Assembly (NCBI GenBank): GCA_029817715.1
Contig: JARUPY010000396.1
Location: 1,054,001 to 1,118,000, forward strand
Direction of reading: 5' to 3'
Origin: Melastoma dodecandrum
Taxonomy: Eukaryota; Streptophyta; Magnoliopsida; Myrtales; Melastomataceae
Length of the DNA stretch: 64,000 nucleotides
The notes beneath the pieces were generated by a model, which was given only the letters and a program-made list of their open reading frames with translations, made no database searches and had not been told where the DNA came from. Every line of letters starts with the position of its first letter. Position 1 is the stretch's first letter. The position numbers and the translations under genes were made by a program. Below, in pieces: positions 21,867-33,190 of this stretch.

Positions 21867-23790
21867 ATGAACCTCTGGGCACCAGTTGCTCGTAGTGCCA
21901 GTGATTTCCGGAGTGAACACGCTTTTGGTGACCACAGTAGGAGCAAATCTAAGCCAATCACGCCTGGAACTCGAGTTGGTGATAATTTGAACAACCTCGG
22001 AGATAACCACTCCGATGGGGAAAAGTGCAATGATGGAGAAAACTGAGATCCAACCATAACTGGAGAGCTGACTACCATCATGAGTACTCTCCAACTCTTA
22101 ATGGAGAAAGTCAGTGCTATCGACCAGAAGCACGACGCTTTCCAGGAGAAGATTGACTCCAAAATGGAGGCCGTCTTTCCAAATCTAGGAACTATGACGG
22201 GGTACCAATGAGGGAAAGAAAAATGTTGACATGGACGATGTCCCAATCATCCCAGCGGGTCCCAAGAGAGTCATGCACAATAATCCGCCACTCGTGATAA
22301 ACCAGCACCGAACGGCTACACGGCAGAGTCATCATGTGACGTATCAACCCCCTTTTCAGAGGAGAGAGAATGTTAATTGGCCGATGGATAACGAATTTGT
22401 TCCCACTGAAAACCATGAACGTTCCGAGTACTCACCTCAACCCGTACATGGAAGGGGAGCACCGACTCGGGAGGCAATGGTGCCACAAGATCTCGCACTC
22501 GAAATCAGAGATTATGTCACTCGTTTAGTGGAACAAGCGATCCCTTAGGCGAACGATGCCAATGAGGTTCAACTCTATTGGACTCCTTACCCTGATAACA
22601 TTGATCGGGATTACCATTTTCCAAGGTGATACCGCGTTCCTGAATTCGCCCGTTTTTCGGGCGAAGAAGGCATTTCGCCTGCGGAACACGTCTACCGTTT
22701 TACCCATCAAGCTGGGGATACCGCTGCGAATGGTTTCTGGAAACTTCGGAAACGAGCTCTCTCACAGGAGCGGCTTTCACGTGGTATGTAAACCTTCCCC
22801 CTAATTCAGTGAGAAACCGGGATGACATGTAGGTCCAGTTCACGCTGGCGTTTGCTTAGACTGATCCAACGGTGACTTTATAAGATCTCACTCACATGAA
22901 ACAACAACCTGGTGAGCCCGTGGCTATCTTTTTAAACAAGCTTCGAAAGGCACAACTTAGGTGTAAAACCTGTGCATCCGTGGCCGAGCTCATTGCTATC
23001 GCTTAGGACTCCCTGCTCCTTCGACTCAGAAAGAAATTAGAAGGAGAAGTGTTCAGAGATTGGAACGAGTTGGCCAGGAGAGCTATCCGATATGAGAATC
23101 TCCTTAGAGAGAAAACACAGGCAAAAGGGAGTTTGGTCACGGAACCCTTGATGACTTATCCAGCGGAAGCTGTTGTGGATGTCGACATCGCAGAATACGT
23201 GAAAGGGCAACCTTTAACATGCGACGAGTTGACCAAGAAAAGCTTCCGGGCCAAAGCATCCCCGAAAACTCAGGAGGAAAGGAAGTACTCCTTCGATGAG
23301 GCAAAAGCAGATGAAATCTTCGAGTTCATGTTCCAAAATGGACGAATTTGACTGAAGTCGGACCATAGAATTCCTCGTACCAATAGAGAAAAGTCGAGGA
23401 ATTTCTGTAAGTGGCATGGGTCATTCACCCATACTACTAGAGGCTGACTGCATCACGTTTAGAAACATGGTGGAAGACCTTATTGAGTCTAAGGAGCTAC
23501 GTTTCCCAGACTCACAAGATCAAGCGTTAACGGAATCACATCCATTTGGTGATTTACCTGATATAAACACCTATGATGTCGATTGCCTGACTGTGCTTCC
23601 TTTGCCAATGCAGGGAGATAAAGATCAGTCGTCCGAAACTGGCGAGACACTCATTGCCAACATGTTGTTCAAGCGCCTCGTGAGCAAAGGGATACTTCAG
23701 TGCCCCGTTGATCTCGAAGGCATGCAATACAATTGTTGTTGCTTTCAGAAAGTACATGCTCGACGAAAGAAGGGTAGAATGGTATGACCT
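21867..23790 (+). pseudogene. T1 gag (broken)
   Basis: A low-complexity N-terminal part (NLWAPVARSASDF on) leads into a Tat-type capsid from about 22560: FARFSGEEG, HVYRFTHQAGD, FWKLRKRALS, then KQQPGEPVAIFLNKLRKAQLRC near 22900 and FRDWNELARRAIRYENLL at 23052. The word order parallels Tat gags (EHIARFT, FWKLR, QKPGESVESFINRFR). Several stops and frameshifts interrupt it. The 3' part (TYPAEAVVDVDIAEY, KYSFDEAKADEIFEF) is the usual Tat linker toward protease. Confidence 0.7.
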
Positions 23791-24324
23791 CAATCGTCTC
23801 GAAGAAATGGCGATGGGAATCAACAATGGCTCGAGGGCATACCAACGCACGGAGAAATGCCTAGAGCAAAAAGATATCCCACCGATTGGAAATAAAGGGC
23901 TCTGTACTCCTGAAGAGCTCATGAGGCAAGAACTTGTAGGTGAAAGCGAATCTGATCAAAAGGGGGCTCATCTATAGCCCAATTTCTAATGGCTGATATG
24001 CTTTATTACATGTGCAAGCCGATAGCAGCCCACAAGGTGCTCATTACTCAAACGTGTCAACCTTGCAGGAACCAATACTCCCTGCTTCTAGCGGGATTGG
24101 CATCTGAAGGGAAGATCATACTGGAATAGATCGACCATCTATCAGGAAACTTACCCGACTCTGAATTCCTTCGTTTATAGGAGGCTTCGCCTTAAAGGAA
24201 ACTCAAAAAAGGTTATGACCCTCATAAAAGGGAGTTTATTCAGGTTGATAATTGCCTGCAACCCCTCGCAAACTCACGCTTTGTTCGTGTCCCCATCATT
24301 CCAAATATAGGGACATGGCAGAAG

Positions 24325-25149
24325 GTGGGCAAGGGAATACAATCCCAGATACCTGCCGAGAAAACCAAGAAACGAAGAAAAAGGAGGGCACGACGCGCTG
24401 CGGAGAAACGTGCCAAAACGGCAATCTCCGATACTAAAAAAGCTAAGGAGTCAAGCGAAAGTGACCTCGCATCTAACTCTCTAAGCGACTACAACCCAGT
24501 TCAATCCGGGACTCCACCCGAGGCGAACGAAGCTACCGGCAACGTCCTTAAGCTACCAGCTAAGTTCGCTAAGAAGGAAGACAATCAAGCAAGAGGTATG
24601 CTAACACTACCCTTTAATATTACTACTGTCATCGAAATACCATGGAATTTTTCGAGTAGGTGGTTAAAAGAACCTCCTGCATCAATGCGGAAACACATGT
24701 TTCCCCTCCATATCCAAGCGACAATTAACAATGGAGCGATACGTCGTGTCCTTGTTGATAATGGAGCGACCGTCAATTTGGTTCCCCTTGAAGCTTACAA
24801 GAGCCTAGGGGATGCAATAGCCGAACTTGGAGAAACTGATGTAGGAGTCAGTGGATTCAATGGAATCATCTCTTCTTGTTTAGGCGTAGTTTTTGCTAAG
24901 CTCCGAGTGGGTACGCATGAAAAGAAGACGACCTTTTTCGTCATTAACATAAAGCCTTCTTTTAAAGCTTTACTCGGAAGAGATTGGCTCCACAAGGCTG
25001 GAGCCATACCTTCTAGTCTCCACCAAGAACTCCTGCTATGGGGAAAACATGGTTTAGAAGTTGTTATAGGAGAGGCAAATGAAAATGCTATTGTGGCTTA
25101 TGTCTGCGCAGGGGCAGTCAAGCAAGTCAGAGACATGACACTGAAATAG
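24325..25149 (+). pseudogene. T1 linker and aspartic protease region (open, 274 codons)
   Basis: The longest uninterrupted frame of the element. A Lys/Arg-rich linker (residues about 1-40) and a DYNPVQSGTPPE segment lead into a Tat-type protease with VLVDNGATVNLVPLEAYKSLG (catalytic Asp in DNG, usual for the lineage), FFVINIKPSFKALLGRDWLH and IPSSLHQ. The DYNP-x-RSG linker is also present in T2 (63403-63756, minus), showing that the two elements belong to one family. The frame stops at 25147-25149 before RT. Confidence 0.75.
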
Positions 25150-25314
25150 AGGTAGGAGAAGCAGGCTACAAGTTCCTGGTCTCATATGACGGACCACCTT
25201 CGACACCGCCTCAAAACCCGATCATCCCGACTGGATGGGGAGACGAGCTGCAGTTCAAGGCCAATGAAGATCTAACACCATTGGAAAAAGTTATGCACGA
25301 GGCCGGGATATGAG

Positions 25315-26960
25315 ATGACAACGACACGTATCAGACGAAGACGGATTTGGAGCCCGATAAACTCCTCAACCCATCCTTGCCAAATGCATAGTGAAAAGCT
25401 TAATCCAATATCGGAAGTCCTATTGAGACTAGATAGTTATAGGGCATCTAGAATAAGTAAGGCACAACAAAATGTGTTCCCTCAAGCATGCCAGGACATG
25501 CTAAATATTCATTCAATTAATAAAGAAGTTCATAATACTTCTGTCGTTCGATGCGATCCTTTCAAGAAAATAAAGCCAGGGACTGTGAAAATGCCACGTG
25601 TCACCTATCTTAGTTCACTCATGTGTGAAACTGAAGCATATGACAAAAGCAAGGTTCTACATACCTACAAAGACTGCTTCACGTAGGACTACACCGAGAT
25701 GCCTGGACTAAACCGGAACTTGGTTGAACACCGACTCCAGACATACGGTAACTTCAAACCCGTAAAACAAACTCCAAGGAGAATGTCACGGGAAGTAGCC
25801 CAGATGGTCTACGACGAAATCAAGAAGTTATTCAAGGTTGGATACATAAGGACGGCTAAATATGTCGATTGGATTTCTAATATAGTACCCGTCGTCAAGA
25901 AAAATGGCAAGATCAAGGCATGCATAGACTTCCGCGATCTAAATAAAGTAACACCTAAAGATGAGTACCCCATGCCCGTCGCTGATGATCTTATAGATAA
26001 ATCAGCAGGACATGAGCTAATGTCCTTTATGGACGGATACTCTAGGTATGATCAAATCTTCATCGCCAAGGAAGACGTGCATAAAACAGCATTCAAATGC
26101 CCAATAGGGATATTCGAATGGGTAGTTATGCCTTTCGCATTAAAGAATGCTGGAGCCATCTATCAAAGAGCAATGAATCTAATCTTCACTACTTTGATAG
26201 GAAAGACAATTGAGGTATACATTGATCATGTTCACCTAAGTGAAGCATTCGAAAAGATGCAAACACACAACTTCAGGCTCAACCCGTTAAAGTGAGCTTT
26301 CGGGGTACCAAAGGGCCAATTCCTCTGATTCTTGGAACATCAACGGGCAACCGAAGTGGATCTTTTAAAAACTCGCGCTATTCAAAACCTTCTTGCTCCT
26401 CAAAATAAGAAGGAACTCCAGGCCTTCCTTGGGAGAGTCAATTACATACGCCGCTTCATCGACAACGTGGCATTTAAAACCAGCGCCTTCTAGTCGATTC
26501 TGAAAGAGCAGGAAAAGGGACAGATAACTTGGACACTGCAACACAAGCGAGCTTTCCGGGAATTAAAGAGTTATCTGATCAATCCCCCTATCTTAGCACC
26601 ACCAGACATCAACGAGCCATACATCCTGTACGTGGTTGCATCTCAGTCCACCATCGGGTCTATGTTAGCCTAGGAACAAGATGGAGTAGAAAGAGCGGTT
26701 TATTACCTATCTCGCCTTCTCACGGAGACGGAGCAGCGATATACTCCAATTGAGAAAGTATGCCTTGCAGTGTACTACTCAGTGGTAAAACTTAGACACT
26801 ACATCAGATCTAATGATGTATATGTCATCTCTAAGACCCCTATGACTAAGGCGTTCTTTGACAACTCTTTGCTCACGGAAGAATCGACAAGTGGAGTCTG
26901 GTACTCTCAGCCTATAATACTTACCACAAACCACAAGCTTCAGTTAAAGGACACGCCTTG
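25315..26960 (+). pseudogene. T1 reverse transcriptase and first RNase H (broken)
   Basis: RT spans about 25699-26300: MPGLNRNLVEHRL, PRRMSREVAQMVYDEIKKL, VPVVKKNGKIKACIDFRDLNK, DGYSRYDQI, KTAFKCPIGIFEWVVMPF. The active-site box reads VYIDH instead of YxDD, losing the second Asp, and about 15 residues after it appear deleted before FRLNPLK. The connection near 26400 (NKKELQAFLGRVNYIRRFI) and RNase H (AYYLSRLLTETEQRYTPIEK type sequence near 26700, KLRHYIRSNDVYVIS) follow in shifting frames. Confidence 0.8.
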
Positions 26961-27569
26961 GCGGAATTCCTAACTCATTATGGTGAAGGCAATCTCGATT
27001 CTTCACACGAAGAAGTCCACCCGTGCGAAAATTGGACCATGTGGTTTGACGGGTCCTCCAACAAATTCGGAACTGGCGCGGGAGTCTTTGTTAAGACACT
27101 ATGGAAAGCAGAAACTAGAGTGGCTTATCGCCTCATTGGGAAGGTGACTAACAATGAAGCGGAGTACAAGGCTCTGATCTTGGCTTTGCGAATTGCACTG
27201 GATTGAAAAATGGGGAACGTCAAAATATGCGGTGATTTCCAATTGGTAATCCAACAACTCCTAGATCAAAACGAGTGTTACGCACCTAAACTCAACCAAT
27301 ATCTACGAAGCGAGGTCATACATGTGAAGCGAGGCGAAAACCGAGAAGCCAATTACTTGGCGTAGTTGGCCTCTAGACTGATAAACGACCCTCCAAAAGA
27401 TGACACGACCCTGTTCGTAGGCAAACGACCAGAGGTCCACGACACCGCTAGGATAGAAAACAAAGAGGTTCATACTGCCAACCCATTCGAACAGAAAGAG
27501 GATTGGAGAGAACCAATACGACAGTTCCTTGAGGATACTCGCGTAAAATCGAAAGAAAAATCCGAGTAA
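26958..27569 (+). pseudogene. T1 second, archaeal-type RNase H and linker
   Basis: WTMWFDGSSNKFGTGAGV then LIGKVTNNEAEYKALILALRIAL is the additional RNase H carried by Tat-lineage elements; the Asp of FDGSSN and the Glu of NNEAEY are present. After a stop at 27205 the third acidic position lies in 'ICGDFQLVIQQLL' near 27228. A linker (27366-27569) leads to integrase. The domain lies after the first RNase H, as expected. Confidence 0.75.
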
Positions 27570-28660
27570 TCGCTAGGCACTATACGCTACTCAATGGAGT
27601 CCTCTATAGAAAGACCAATGAAGACTTCCTCTTAAGGTGCGTTGATCTAGACGAAGCCATCCCAATCATGATGGAAACACATGAAGGGTGGTCAAGAATT
27701 GCATCGAGATGGCTAGAGCCTGCCAGGCTTGCCAGCAATGCGGGCCAGTAAAGCGAACCCCAGTTGTTGACATGAACATCATAGTGAAATCCATCCTCAT
27801 TCGAGCATAGGAGAAGCTTATATACTCGTCGCCGCGGACTACTTTACCAAGTGGGTAGAGGCGGCAGCATACAAGTTCATCAACCAGAAAGACGTAATTG
27901 AATTCATCAAGAACTCCATTGTCTACCTATATGGAATTCCCCAAAGCATAATGGTAGACAACGCAAGGGTATTTAATGGCGAGCTCATGGAGGAGTTCGC
28001 TGAAGATTTTGGGTTTAAAATACTCAATTCGGCCCCATACTAAGCTCGGTCCAATGGCAAGCTGAGGCCTCTAACAAACTCATAAAGCAGGTCATACAGA
28101 AGATGATCATGAATAACCCACGCACGTGGCATACTCTGCTTCAGGAGACATCATGGGCTGTCCGAGTTGCAAAGAGGGAAAGCACAGACGTTGCACCATA
28201 CAACCTCGTGTACGGCCACGACGCGATGCTGCCAATGGAGGTGCAACATCGATCGTTTAGGCACCTTAAACACCTCGGAAAGCACGAGGGGTACGATGGA
28301 GACATGCATATTGAACTGGAAAATCTAGAAACTACCAGGATCAACTTGCTGAACACCTAGAGGCTTATAAAAAGAACATCGCCCGTTATTACAATAAGAA
28401 AGTAGTCCCTAGATCCTTCAGCAAAGGCAATCTAGTTTGGAAACTGAGACTACCCGAAGTAGATCGCGATTACTTTCATGGAAAATGGACACCAAATTGG
28501 GAAGGCCCTTTCTAGGTGTCTGAAACTCACCTCGGGAATTCATACCACCCAGGGGGCTCTATGGATCCATTCACGACCTCAAGATTAATGGCAAATATTT
28601 GAAACTGTACAAGCCAATAATGTGGGAAATGCACAAAAACGTCATTTCAAAATGTTTCCG
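27560..28660 (+). pseudogene. T1 integrase (broken)
   Basis: A zinc-binding remnant (NCIEMARACQACQQCGP near 27700) is followed, with a short deletion, by the core: AYILVAADYFTKWVEAAAYKF near 27820, LYGIPQSIMVDNARVFNG near 27930 and a frameshifted QAEASNKLIKQ near 28065. The C-terminal part runs at 28103-28650 (NPRTWHTLLQETSWAVR, APYNLVYGHDAMLPMEV, VVPRSFSKGNLVWK, KINGKYLKLY). The Asp of VDN and the Glu of QAEA are kept. Several frameshifts make it non-functional. Confidence 0.8.
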
Positions 28661-28802
28661 TGGGGCCAGATCCAAACGTAGTTCTTCAAGAAAGAGGCAA
28701 AGAATGCAACAGGCACTTCGCTGGGTCCATCAAGCCGGTCGCCAAAATCTCCTTTGCCTCGACATCCAAGGCTTCATCCCACTCCTTCTCCAGCTTCTCC
28801 CT

Positions 28803-29150
28803 CTATTGGTCGGCGGCCGCACGTTCAGCTGCTTCGTTGACCCGAGCAGCGTTCAGGCTTGCGCTGGTAGCGTCTAGGTCCTCTTGGAGGCGCTGGAGAG
28901 TGATCAACAACTCTTCCCTTCGCTTGAGGAGATTGGCTTTCTCAAGAGACAGCTCACGTACCCGAGCGGAAGATGGAAGCGGCTGGGACAAGTATGACAT
29001 CTTTTCCTCCAGCTTCGCCTTGAGTGCGAGACCCTCTTGCCGTTTTCTCCATGAACGCCAAAGGGATCTCCGAGAAAAAGAAAGTATCACCTTGAACTTC
29101 TGCGAATCGGTGCTCACTCGTCCCAGCTCGTCCGTCACAAAAGATAACAT
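28803..29150 (-). pseudogene. Coiled-coil C-terminal part of the T1 antisense gene
   Basis: This frame reads RQEGLALKAKLEEKMSYL, RVRELSLEKANLLKRREELL and LQRLQEDLDATSASLNAARV, with regular heptads and few helix breakers. It sits at the end of the antisense gene, as does a similar Glu/Lys-rich segment at about 48600-48960 downstream of the second PMD copy. It may continue past the stop at 28803 as REKLEKEWDEAL. Confidence 0.6.
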
Positions 29151-29314
29151 GACGAAGTCATCCTCAGTGTTAACCCCACCCTCCAGGGTGATAATGAAAG
29201 AGGCAAGTAGAGAATGCAGGGGCTACCGGAGATACATTTGAATCAGTGGCCGACTTGAGAGTAGGGCATAGGTACAACTCTAAAAGGGAACTTACCGAAG
29301 GCACCTGCGCTTGT

Positions 29315-29470
29315 AGACCATGGGAATCCTCCGTCGCCTGACTCTAGGGGGCTTCCGTCACCTGGCCTTGGGTGGCTTCCATCGCCCCGCTCTGAGGAAC
29401 ATCCCTTGCTTTGCTAAAGGGAGCCTCTGTCGCCTCCTCTTGAGGAGGTCCTATCACCCGACTGTGAAGA
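29315..29470 (-). repeat. ~24-27 bp in-frame minisatellite in the T1 antisense gene
   Basis: About six degenerate units on the plus strand share a 'ggcttccgtcacctg'-like core (ggcttccgtcacctg, ggcttccatcgcccc, gagcctctgtcgcctc, gaggtcctatcacccg, gaacctctgccgacg). The minus-strand frame reads TEAP-type repeats (VTEAP, EATEAPFSKARDVPQSGAME). Confidence 0.6.
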
Positions 29471-30529
29471 ACCTCTGCCGACGTTGGTTGGGCGACATCA
29501 ACATCATCAACCAAGGAGTCTTTGGCTCTACCCTCTGATTGCAGGGGCAGAACTTCAAGTACCACCTCGCTCGGGGGCTCCAACCTAGCTGGCTGCTCGG
29601 GTGGCTTCGGCCGCCTAGCCAGGAAGCAATAGGGACGTCGTCAGGAACATCGTCATCACCAACGACAAAAGGGACACCGGAAGCACCTTGTTTGACCAGC
29701 AAATTAATGTCACTGAGGAATACACCCACCAAGAAACATGGCATCTAGAAGTGTAATACCTGATGCAGTCCTGGAAAACACTCGATCAGAAATGGGGTGC
29801 CCAATAGGAGCCCCTCACAACACTTGGGCGACGTGCCCAGGAGACGCTTGCATAGCCGGAGGGTTCCTTGCGAGGTGAAGCCCGCGGAAGAAGGTCTAGT
29901 CCTTCTGATGCCTGTAATGCAAAAGAATCAGTCTATCAGCCTGAGACCAACCAAATCAGGATGAACTGAGCTGACATACCCGAGAATGACGTGTCATCAC
30001 ATGATGGCCGCTTCCTTGAAGATTTCCCACTTAAACTGGGAAGTGCTGGGGGAAGGGGCGAGTCTGCCTCTTGGATCAACCTCGTTAAATGAGGGGAGGC
30101 TTGCAACACTCCCCAGATTCGATACCAAGCAAAGGAAAGGAACGAGGATCGACCACTTGACGACAGGAGGTATGACTGTTGAGACTGCTCAGTCCGGCCA
30201 GACCCAGAATAGATGCTGCCCGCTGGTGCAGCGGCTGATTCTTAGATTATAAAAATGGGATTGCCAGACACAGTGTAAAGCCCAGTTGGTGGGCACATAG
30301 TTGAGGATTGTACACCTCAAACGACAGGCCACCAAAATCCACTCCTACCAAGTCCCTGGCAAAGAGGGCCGGGGAGAGGTATTCAACCCTCTTCGGGCAA
30401 AGTTCTTCCCATTCCATAGGAAAAGGACGCTAGGAACATACCGTGCCCGGATTAACATCCGAATACCCATTCGCCAGGGCTCGCACACAGCCAGTAACAC
30501 TAAAGCGGGCCCAGTACTTGAAGGAACCA

Positions 30530-32173
30530 GCTGCGACCATGGTAGTCAAAATCGAGATCCTACATAGAATCGGAAGGGAGCAGCGAAATCGTAACTCGTG
30601 GGATCGTAAGTAAAATCGGAAGAGTTTATAAAATTGTAATTCGAACAACACATAAACGCACATTATAACAAATAACAAATCACATCAAGAATACAAAAAA
30701 CACAAAAAAATAAGTCTTTAATCATGAAAAGGTTCATAACAAAATGTAGAGTCATAAGACAAATAATATGCTCCCAAACAAAACACACCATAAAAGTCCT
30801 CTAAAGTGACAAGTCTCAAAAGCATAATAAAAATTTAAGGATACAACAAAGCATTCATGTTTTGCTCATATTAATCATCTCCCTCATTGGCCATATCATC
30901 ATCATTCTCCTCCTCGGGTACATCATCTTCAAATCTTATAATATGCAAATCATCACCAACACTATTATCTCCCGCTTCATCTCCAACTCGCAGATAATCT
31001 TCATTTGTAGTGTCAATATTATCTTCTGAGTTTTGCGCATCTTCATCACCAAGGATCCATTCATCATCTGAGGAAAGATTATCAATCTCATAATCTTTGG
31101 GTATTCTTGTTTGCTAATTCTTTCCCAACTTCGAGTTAGCCATCACAAAAACTACATCATTCAAGACCAGGGGATGAAAATGCTGAAGTTGGTTACCTAA
31201 AACCAACAAATAATCACTACGGGTGAGCAACAAGCCAGGGGATGAAAATACCGAAGTGTTATTCGAGACCAAATTTACTAAGCACATTAAAACAGGGAAT
31301 TCCCTGTGTAAAAGCAATTCATTGGTTAGTGTGCAATGACAAGTATTTTGTGAAGCCTCTCAAGTAATAGTCAGATAAAAATTACACATCATATCCAATA
31401 CTTTTCAACTAACAAAATAATGGACTGAAATCCACGGTCTTGAAATAGACCAGGCAATCCCAAAGGACAAAAAAGAAAATGCGGAAAAATTACATGGAGC
31501 AGAGATCCTTACCAAAAGAGTCCCCAAAGTTAGTCCAATTCTCGGCGGTGATGGAACTCTGGCCGTCAGCAATCCCTATGACTTCGACAAACGTGGTCAG
31601 CTGAGAAGGGGGCAAGCCGATCTTGTCCACGCCAAGTATTAAAAAAAAAACTAAAAAGACCAAATTCCCAAATCGGGTTAAAATTAGGGTTCCTCCCTCG
31701 GAAGACTTCTAATGCCAATTCAGTTCATGAAGATCCTAATTGAAATCGAAAATAGATCGGGGGATGAAGAACATACATAGACAAAGAGAAAGGGCTACGA
31801 ATCTTCGTTGGGCACTGGATATCCGGGTGAGCAAGCAAGAGCGACGGAGAGGGAGAATGAGCCGATGATTTGGGAAATTTTCTACTTGTGATTTATGGAT
31901 ATAGTTTTTTATTTTCTTTCAATAGATCTCGAACGTCGATTCTATAATAACTAAATTCTGGCTGTAGAATGATGGGCTGAATTTGGTGGCTGCGATCCCA
32001 TTACGATTTTAACTACGATTTCGCTCCCATGATTCTACATCTGATCCTACGATCCCACTACGATTTTGCTTGACAGTATTTTTATGTGCGATTTAACTCG
32101 CGATGTCCCCAAAAATCGTAAAGTCGTACGATTTTACGAGTAAAATCGTGATTTTGACTACCATGGCTGCGAC
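30530..32173. mobile_element. hAT transposon, 1,628 bp, with 8 bp target duplication
   Basis: The element is 30538-32165. Its left end CATGGTAGTCAAAATC is repeated inverted at the right end (GATTTTGACTACCATG), and similarity of the terminal inverted repeats continues a few bases further with mismatches. GCTGCGAC occurs immediately outside both ends (30530-30537 and 32166-32173), the 8 bp duplication typical of hAT. Removing the element together with one duplication copy would rejoin the antisense PMD gene of T1. Subterminal regions are rich in 'aaaatcg'/'cgatttt' words in both orientations, as expected of transposase-binding sites. It carries a minus-strand transposase remnant near 30880-31320 but is too short to be autonomous. 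Confidence 0.9.
30876..31317 (-). pseudogene. hAT transposase C-terminal remnant
   Basis: The minus frame 31114-31317 ends LVLNDVVFVMANSKLGKN, which resembles the end of hAT dimerisation (hATC) domains (RLNDLVFVxYNxxLR). After the stop, a frame from about 31098 to 30876 reads IPKDYEIDNLSSDDEWI and then a strongly acidic tail ending in a stop, as in plant hAT/DUF659-type transposases. The rest of the transposase (BED finger, RNase H-like core) is missing. Assignment is by motif memory. Confidence 0.6.
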
Positions 32174-33190
32174 AACTTGACTCCTAGAACGCATGGCACG
32201 AGGGTAACTGGTGAAACCCGGGAAATACGGAGCAATCCACAAGTACACGATCCAGAAGGGGCCATTCGTCCGACATCCAGGAAAGTTGGCCGAGTCGGTC
32301 GTCGCTTGGTAAAGCCCACGATAAATCAAATTCAACAAAAAGGGGGCAAAGGCCACAGCCTCCGGCTGATCCGCATTGGCAGTGTCTACAAGGCTGGCCG
32401 CCACTCCAACCATGCAGGAACTGGGACGCTTTCCCCGCTTGTAGAAGATGTACTTAGATAACCACTCTAAGTAGAACTCAAACTCCTCCTGGGGTCCCCA
32501 TCTATCCTCAGAAACGTGCCGCTTGACTACTTCGCTGATGCGTGTTGAGGGATTAAATTCCAAGTCGTCGCGTCGGTAATCAAACCGAAGGGGGCCTCAG
32601 AAAGACTGCATCCAGTCAGGAAGCAGATATCCTCTAAGGTGATCGACATTGGTCCCTTTGGGAGATAGAAGCAGTTCACGACGGGGTTCCAGAATGTCAA
32701 GAACCCTGCGCACACGGGCAAGTTGGGCTCAACTGGGGAGAAATGCACATTGATCAAGACCTTGATCCCCATTGCTTCCCAGACAACGCCTTTCCTCTCC
32801 ATCCATTTGGAGACCCAATCTTTATTCGCCTCGATCCTGGGTGAAGGGAAGCAACGAAGTTGCGTCCTTGAGGACGGTCCCCACCCAGATAGATTGAACT
32901 CGCCAAAGGTGAAAACGACAGGCAACTTGCTAGTAGAAAAAAAAAACCTCTCCGTATCAGAAAGAACCACACGCTTGGCATCAGGGACAAACGGACCTGG
33001 GGTTTGTTGGTCCGACAGCTATGTGCCAAAATCAGACTCCGCTTCATGGCAAGGGAAACCATGAAAATGTCGGGACTCAGTGAAAGCCCATTGAAAGTTA
33101 GCCACGTCACCTTCCTCACGTTTCGGAAGAAACCGTGGATGTTGGGGATGAGGCACCGGAATCCGTGGAGTTCTAGGAAAGAGAACAAGG

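Larger units (their letters stand above)
28660..33190 (-). pseudogene. T1 antisense plant-mobile-domain (PMD) gene, interrupted by a hAT element
   Basis: Read right to left on the minus strand. A short N-terminal region (about 33190-33000) leads into frames 32527-32970 and 32093-32563 with CFPSPRIEANKDWVSKWM, FLTFWNPVVNCFYLPKGP, MSITLEDICFLTGCSLSEAPF, DRWGPQEEFEFYLEWLSKYIF and AFAPFLLNLIYRGLYQA. These match the PMD/aminotransferase-like fold also seen at 46017-46885. A hAT insertion (30538-32165) splits the gene. Beyond it lie a Pro/Thr/Glu-rich repeat region (29315-29600) and a coiled coil (28803-29150). It ends near 28660, head-on to the end of pol. Frameshifts and stops are present. Extra antisense ORFs between pol and the 3' LTR are known in Tat elements; the role of PMD there is not known. 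Confidence 0.75.

Noticed and set aside
28660..29241. Plus-strand frame of 193 codons after T1 pol
   Set aside because: It is Ser/Arg-rich and antisense to the coiled-coil frame; no motif.
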